A DNA stretch of 10,179 bases from Candidatus Woesearchaeota archaeon (GTDB lineage Archaea > Nanobdellota > Nanobdellia > SCGC-AAA011-G17 > GW2011-AR18). Positions 6,913 to 10,179 of the stretch are shown in pieces. The stretch's first letter is position 1. The number at the start of each line of letters is the position of its first letter. The translations under genes were made by a program, and so were the position numbers. The notes beneath the pieces were generated by a model. The model made no database searches, was not told the origin of the DNA, and worked only from the letters and a program-made list of their open reading frames with translations. Location of the stretch: assembly GCA_018303515.1 (NCBI GenBank), contig JAGVXZ010000030.1:1-10179 (forward strand), given 5' to 3'.

Positions 6913-7203
6913 ATGGGAGATAAAATAAAAGATTTACAACCTAAACAGGGAAAAATCATTCTTCACGCTGATGTAATTGAAGTCAGTAACGCAAAAGAAT
7001 TTACTAAATTTGGAAAAATAGGAAGGGTTGCAAATGCAACAATAAAGGATGATACGGGGAAAATAAAATTAACTTTATGGAATGATGAGATTGATAAAAT
7101 TAAAGCTGGTTCCAAAATAAAAATACAAAATGGTTATGTAAATGAATGGCAAGGAGAAAAACAGATTACAGCAGGAAGATTTGGGTCAATTGACCTAATT
7201 TAA
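6913..7203 (+). CDS. Single OB-fold nucleic-acid-binding protein (SSB/RPA-like)
   Basis: Small single-stranded nucleic-acid-binding protein of the archaeal RPA/SOSS-B-like OB-fold group. The 96 residues are essentially one OB domain: a first strand at about 14-24 (KIILHADVIEV), the R-V-A-N-A-T-I-K-D-D-T-G-K-I segment (38-51), the L-T-L-W-N-D-E-I-D-K-I stretch typical of the family (53-63), then NGYVNEWQGEKQITAGRFG (73-91). Trp 56 and Trp 79 are aromatic candidates for base stacking. There is no zinc finger and no acidic C-terminal interaction tail as in bacterial SSB. It lies 55 bases after rfcL on the same strand, fitting a role in replication or repair. An RNA-binding role cannot be excluded. 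The start is set by the strong Shine-Dalgarno. Confidence 0.88.
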   Translation: MGDKIKDLQPKQGKIILHADVIEVSNAKEFTKFGKIGRVANATIKDDTGKIKLTLWNDEIDKIKAGSKIKIQNGYVNEWQGEKQITAGRFGSIDLI

Positions 7204-7212
7204 TCTTTTTAG
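7204..7212 (+). terminator. Candidate T-run terminator after the OB-fold gene
   Basis: A TCTTTTT tract follows the stop codon directly. Archaeal termination often needs only a short T-run, and this convergent gap needs a stop for transcription from the left. No hairpin is apparent. Confidence 0.35.
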
Positions 7213-7269
7213 AAATATATATTTACAAAACTAATCAACTCATTCAAAAGTTAAAATATACACCAAATT

Positions 7270-7275
7270 AAAAAA
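7270..7275 (-). terminator. Candidate T-run terminator after htpX
   Basis: Six T residues on the minus strand (A-run on plus), about 24 bases past the htpX stop and inside the 95-base convergent gap with the OB-fold gene. A shorter T4 tract also precedes it. No hairpin is visible. Confidence 0.3.
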
Positions 7276-7298
7276 TAAAGTAAAATTCTCAATTGAAA

Positions 7299-8144
7299 CT
7301 AAAACTTCATACTTCTTAATCTTCCAATTCTACTATTCACATCAGGATGGGTTGAAAATAAAGAAGCCCATTTTACATTTTTTAAAGGATTGACTATAAA
7401 CATATGTGCAGTAGCATTATTTGCATTTTTCATTGGATTATAGTTTGCTCCAGCATGTAATTTCTGCAACGCATCAGCAAGAGAATGAGAATCTTTAATC
7501 AATTCAGCTCCAACCTTATCAGCTTGGTATTCTCTTGAACGAGAAATTGCTAAATGAATTAAAGAAGCAATAATTGGAGTAAGAATTGCTAAAAGTAAAA
7601 CACCAATGATACCACCATTATTATCATCCCTTCCACCAAAACCAAATATCGCTGCCCATTGAGCCATAGACGCTAAAAAAGAGATTGCTCCAGCAATAAC
7701 TGCAGCTACAGAACTAATTAAAATATCTCTATTTTTTGCATGAGCAATTTCATGTGCTAAAACACCTTTCAATTCTTTTCTATCTAACAGATCTAAAATC
7801 CCTTCTGTACAAGCAACAACAGCATGCTTCGGATTTCTTCCAGTACAAAAAGCATTAGCATGAGTTCCAGGAATAATATAAACCTTAGGCATTGGCATCT
7901 TTGCTCTTTCTGCAATATATTTTATATCCTCATACAATAATTTATATTTCTCTCTCTTGGCAGGGTAAGCATGATATATCTTTAAAACAAATTTATCTGA
8001 AAACCAATAAGTAAAAAAATTCATAACTAATGCAAAAATAAAGGCGATAATTAACCCGGTTCTACCACCTAAAAGTTGGCCAACACCTAAAAGTAACCCC
8101 GTCAATAAACCCAAAAATAAAACTGTTTTTAATTGATTGTTCAT
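7299..8144 (-). CDS. htpX: HtpX-family membrane zinc metalloprotease
   Basis: M48-family protease of the membrane that degrades misfolded or surplus membrane proteins. Counted from the chosen start (281 aa), two N-terminal membrane helices (about 7-26 and 29-50) precede a catalytic domain with the zinc motif HEIAH at 131-135 (catalytic Glu 132). Two further apolar segments follow (about 143-165 and 177-200) around a glycine/aspartate-rich loop, and the third zinc ligand is probably Glu 205 in SREYQAD. The length is normal and all active-site residues are present. An upstream ATG (8156) adds M-V-L-S; the family usually begins at M-N-N-Q-L-K, and a GGTG lies 6 nt before 8144 as a ribosome-binding site, so 8144 is preferred. 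It is divergent from the HerA-like gene across a compact shared promoter region. Confidence 0.95.
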   Translation of the reverse strand: MNNQLKTVLFLGLLTGLLLGVGQLLGGRTGLIIAFIFALVMNFFTYWFSDKFVLKIYHAYPAKREKYKLLYEDIKYIAERAKMPMPKVYIIPGTHANAFCTGRNPKHAVVACTEGILDLLDRKELKGVLAHEIAHAKNRDILISSVAAVIAGAISFLASMAQWAAIFGFGGRDDNNGGIIGVLLLAILTPIIASLIHLAISRSREYQADKVGAELIKDSHSLADALQKLHAGANYNPMKNANNATAHMFIVNPLKNVKWASLFSTHPDVNSRIGRLRSMKF

Positions 8145-8181
8145 ACTCAACACCATTTTTAAAAAAGGGATATTCCAAAGA

Positions 8182-8192
8182 TATATAAAAGT
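8182..8192 (-). promoter_or_regulatory. Candidate TATA box for htpX
   Basis: On the minus strand this reads ACTTTTATATA. Its centre (about 8186) is about 42 nt before the preferred ATG at 8144, giving a leader of about 16 nt with the GGTG, or about 30 nt before the alternative ATG at 8156, which would be near-leaderless. The element sits only a few bases from the TATA box of the opposite gene. Confidence 0.5.
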
Positions 8193-8195
8193 TAT

Positions 8196-8204
8196 CTTTA
8201 AATA
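8196..8204 (+). promoter_or_regulatory. Candidate TATA box for the HerA-like gene
   Basis: CTTTAAATA, centred near 8201, lies 27 nt before the ATG at 8228, the leaderless spacing seen elsewhere in this window. It overlaps the upstream in-frame ATG at 8204, which therefore cannot be the start if this promoter is used. Confidence 0.5.
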
Positions 8205-8227
8205 TGAAAAAATTCAATTTCAAGTTT

Positions 8228-9553
8228 ATGTATGAAATTGTAATTGGGAGAACCGAATCTGATAAAAAAAAATTAGGATTACAAGGAACAATTTTCTTAG
8301 GAAAACATTATGTTAAGATGGGCACAACAACTTCTTTATCCAATAAAGTTTTAATGGATATCACAAACGCACACGTTGCCCTTATATGCGGAAAACGTGG
8401 CAGCGGAAAGTCTTATTCGCTTGGTACAATTACAGAGGAAATGTCAAACTTACCTGATGAAATTAAAGATAGAATTGCAGTTTTAATATTAGATACAATG
8501 GGGATTTTCTGGACAATGAAATACGCCAACGAAAAGGATGAAGATCTTTTAGAAGAATGGCAACTATCTAAGAAAGGATTAGACGCCCAAGTTTTTATCC
8601 CAAAAGGATTTTATCAAAAATGGAAAGAAAAGGGTATTCCAGTGGATAAAGAATTTACAATAAAACCAAACGAATTAAATGCTTTTGATTGGGCAAACAC
8701 ATTAAATATAGAAATTACTTCTGAATTAGGAATTCTACTTGAAAGAACTATGGAAAAACTAGAAGAACAAAATTTTGATATTGAAGATATTATTACTACA
8801 ATAAATAATGACACTAAAGTTGAAGAAAAAACAAAACTGGGATTAATTAACAGATTCAATGCAACTAAACATTGGGGGTTATTTGATAAAGATGGTACAC
8901 CATTAAAAGAAATAATTAAAGGTGGCCAAGCAACAATATTAGATTTATCACCTTATACTTTTACTTCAGGCAATTGGAGTATTAAAAATTTGGTTATTGG
9001 TTTAGTTTGCAAAAAATTAATGATAGAAAGAATGATTTCAAGAAAAGAAGAAGAACTTGAAGATATTCAAAGAGGGCATTCTTATTTCGAAGCTTATAGA
9101 CCAAAAATAAAAAATGAAATGCCAATGCCTTGGATACTTCTTGATGAAGCACATGAAGCCTTACCAAAAGACTATAAAACCCCAGCAACAGATGCATTAA
9201 TCCAGTTGCTAAGAGAAGGTAGACAACCTGGAATTTCTTTAATTCTTGCAACACAACAACCGGGAGAGATACATAAAGATGTTATGACACAATCTGATAT
9301 AGTTATTTCACACAGAGTCACAGCAAGAAAAGATATAGAAGCGCTAAATTCAATGATGCAAAGTTATGCAACTGGTGATATCATGAGTTATTTAAATGCG
9401 CTACCAAGATTAAAAGGTTCAGCAATAATTTTAGATGATAATTCAGAAAAAATATATCCTATGAGAGTAAGACCCAAATTTTCATGGCACGGTGGAGAAG
9501 CTCCTACAGCACTAAAATCAAAAGGAAAGGCATATGAAGAGTTATTTAAATAA
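8228..9553 (+). CDS. HerA-like ATPase (DUF87 / FtsK-HerA superfamily DNA translocase)
   Basis: Hexameric-type P-loop ATPase related to archaeal HerA, which pumps DNA, classically with the NurA nuclease in end resection. In the 441-residue protein from the chosen start, Walker A GKRGSGKS is at 55-62, an ILDTMGIFW strand at 87-95, Walker B ILLDEAHEAL at 303-312 (D306, E307), then a conserved LLREGRQPG (327-335, possible arginine finger) and LATQQP (340-345). The N-terminal barrel is reduced to about 45 residues, shorter than in full HerA. No NurA, Mre11 or Rad50 gene is adjacent, so the partner and exact role are unknown. The open frame extends to an ATG at 8204, adding MKKFNFKF; I prefer 8228 because the family begins MYEIVIGR and a TATA box sits 27 nt upstream of it. 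It ends in a 12-base convergent overlap with the next gene. Confidence 0.9.
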   Translation: MYEIVIGRTESDKKKLGLQGTIFLGKHYVKMGTTTSLSNKVLMDITNAHVALICGKRGSGKSYSLGTITEEMSNLPDEIKDRIAVLILDTMGIFWTMKYANEKDEDLLEEWQLSKKGLDAQVFIPKGFYQKWKEKGIPVDKEFTIKPNELNAFDWANTLNIEITSELGILLERTMEKLEEQNFDIEDIITTINNDTKVEEKTKLGLINRFNATKHWGLFDKDGTPLKEIIKGGQATILDLSPYTFTSGNWSIKNLVIGLVCKKLMIERMISRKEEELEDIQRGHSYFEAYRPKIKNEMPMPWILLDEAHEALPKDYKTPATDALIQLLREGRQPGISLILATQQPGEIHKDVMTQSDIVISHRVTARKDIEALNSMMQSYATGDIMSYLNALPRLKGSAIILDDNSEKIYPMRVRPKFSWHGGEAPTALKSKGKAYEELFK

Positions 9554-9820
9554 TTCAATTAAATTTTCCTTTGCATTAAACAAATCATTCTTTTTAGAAA
9601 GTGAAAAATCTCTCAATAAGGAATCAATTTTATTTAACTGTTGAAGTTGTAAATTTACTCTCTTAATATCCGTCTTTTGTGTTCCCAAATGAGTAATTTC
9701 AAGATTTAGATTATCTTTTATCTCATTTATAAGATCTAAAATTTTATTTCTTTCCTTTACCTCAGCTTTTAATAAGACTAAATCTATGAAGACAACTAAA
9801 TGTTTTAATTTTCTATTCAT
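9542..9820 (-). CDS. Hypothetical coiled-coil-like protein, 92 aa
   Basis: No family recognised. The protein is almost wholly helical in character, rich in Leu, Lys, Glu, Asn and Gln. An amphipathic N-terminal helix (about 3-38, containing HLVVFIDLVLLKAEVKERNK) is followed by a turn near 43-48 and a second helix (about 50-70), suggesting a helical hairpin or coiled coil that may oligomerise or bind a partner. There is no cysteine, no catalytic motif and no clear membrane segment. A TATA-like element at 9844-9851 lies about 28 nt upstream of the ATG. Its last four codons, including the stop, overlap the 3' end of the HerA-like gene tail-to-tail. A functional link to HerA is only a guess from position. 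Confidence 0.6.
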   Translation of the reverse strand: MNRKLKHLVVFIDLVLLKAEVKERNKILDLINEIKDNLNLEITHLGTQKTDIKRVNLQLQQLNKIDSLLRDFSLSKKNDLFNAKENLIELFK

Positions 9821-9843
9821 TCTTATCTGGAATCAAAACTAGA

Positions 9844-9851
9844 ATATAAAG
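9844..9851 (-). promoter_or_regulatory. Candidate TATA box for the 92-aa gene
   Basis: The minus strand reads CTTTATAT, centred about 28 nt before the ATG at 9820, in the 38-base gap after the 74-aa gene. This fits a leaderless transcript separate from the upstream gene. Confidence 0.45.
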
Positions 9852-9858
9852 ATTAATA

Positions 9859-10083
9859 TTAACCATCCTCATAAAGTCTTACAACATTTTCAAAGGATGG
9901 GTCAGAGTCTTCAGTTCTATAGGCAGATGAATAACTAGAAGAAAATGAATCATCAAAGATAATAACACCGTACTCAACCTCTAAATAACAAGAAAAACAA
10001 CGATTTGGAATGTTTTTAGGACTAAATTTAGTATAGGTTTCATCACATTCCATACACAAAAGAGACAAATTATCTAAAGCCAT
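9859..10083 (-). CDS. Small zinc-ribbon-like protein, 74 aa
   Basis: The family is not recognised, but the N-terminal half has four cysteines in two pairs, C10-M-E-C13 and C29-F-S-C32, separated by 15 residues, the layout of a treble-clef or zinc-ribbon metal site. The C-terminal half is acidic and serine/tyrosine-rich (a SFSSSYSSAY stretch at 46-55, then many Asp and Glu), likely flexible. There is no membrane segment. It could be a nucleic-acid- or protein-binding zinc adaptor. It starts 15 bases after the stop of the reading frame at the right edge on the same strand, suggesting co-transcription. No clear ribosome-binding site or well-placed TATA box is seen at its ATG. Confidence 0.6.
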   Translation of the reverse strand: MALDNLSLLCMECDETYTKFSPKNIPNRCFSCYLEVEYGVIIFDDSFSSSYSSAYRTEDSDPSFENVVRLYEDG

Positions 10084-10098
10084 TTTAATTAAATGTGC

Positions 10099-10179
10099 TC
10101 AGAAGCTACTTCCTTCGATCATTTCCTTTTCAGGATCATCGGGTGTTCTTTTCGTCATTGCACAAAAATTATAAAAAAT
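10099..10179 (-). CDS. 3' tail of an unidentified reading frame at the right edge
   Basis: The minus strand is open from the window edge to a TGA at 10099-10101 and encodes 26 residues ending CAMTKRTPDDPEKEMIEGSS plus a final Phe. It is either the C-terminus of a longer gene beyond the edge or a 19-residue peptide from the ATG at 10158. A TATA-like TTTATAA near 10169-10175 is only about 14 nt from that ATG, too close for a leaderless start, so the longer-gene reading is favoured. The charged, proline-containing tail gives no family clue. Confidence 0.4.
   Translation of the reverse strand: MFYNFCAMTKRTPDDPEKEMIEGSSF

Noticed and set aside
8614..9254. Two minus-strand open frames inside the HerA-like gene
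   Set aside because: Antisense shadows of a gene with clear Walker motifs.
1..10179. CRISPR array, tRNA, rRNA, insertion sequence or defence island
   Set aside because: I saw no regularly spaced repeats, cloverleaf, transposase or terminal inverted repeats. The HerA-like ATPase alone, with no nuclease or Sir2 partner beside it, does not support a defence system call.

Overview
The window is strongly AT-rich (roughly 30% G+C by eye) and archaeal. It carries an archaeal MCM replicative helicase (5' part only), TATA-binding protein, an archaeal/eukaryotic-type isoleucyl-tRNA synthetase, both subunits of an archaeal clamp loader (RfcS and RfcL), a single-OB-fold SSB/RPA-like protein, a membrane HtpX protease and a HerA-type ATPase. 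Archaeal TATA boxes sit at leaderless distance (about 25-30 nt) from several starts. The compact proteins, high AT content and tight packing resemble a small-genome DPANN archaeon (Woesearchaeota/Pacearchaeota-like). That placement is inference from composition and protein style, not from a marker phylogeny.

Layout. Positions 1-4545 are all on the minus strand: MCM (cut by the left edge), a 108-residue orphan, a possible decayed gene remnant, TBP and IleRS. A 213-base divergent region (4546-4758) holds the IleRS and rfcS promoters. The plus-strand block rfcS-rfcL-ssb (4759-7203) follows; rfcS and rfcL overlap by 4 bases, and ssb has its own TATA box and a strong Shine-Dalgarno. htpX (minus) converges on ssb and is divergent from the HerA-like gene (plus). 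The HerA-like gene ends tail-to-tail with a 92-residue coiled-coil-like orphan (minus). That orphan is followed upstream by a 74-residue four-cysteine protein and the 3' tail of another reading frame at the right edge, both minus.

How the genes work together. MCM, the RFC clamp loader and the OB-fold protein are replisome components, and the HerA-like ATPase probably acts on DNA. TBP starts transcription at the TATA boxes seen here, including its own. IleRS and HtpX are housekeeping genes for translation and membrane-protein quality control. No gap without a gene exceeds 300 bases. I found no CRISPR array, tRNA, rRNA, insertion sequence, toxin-antitoxin pair or recognisable defence system.

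The best leads are modest: start-site corrections for IleRS, HtpX and the HerA-like protein supported by promoter position; an RfcL without a visible C-terminal PCNA-binding motif; a 12-bp palindromic convergent overlap that gives two unrelated proteins the same C-terminal Leu-Phe-Lys; a frameshifted remnant between TBP and its neighbour; and three unrecognised small proteins.
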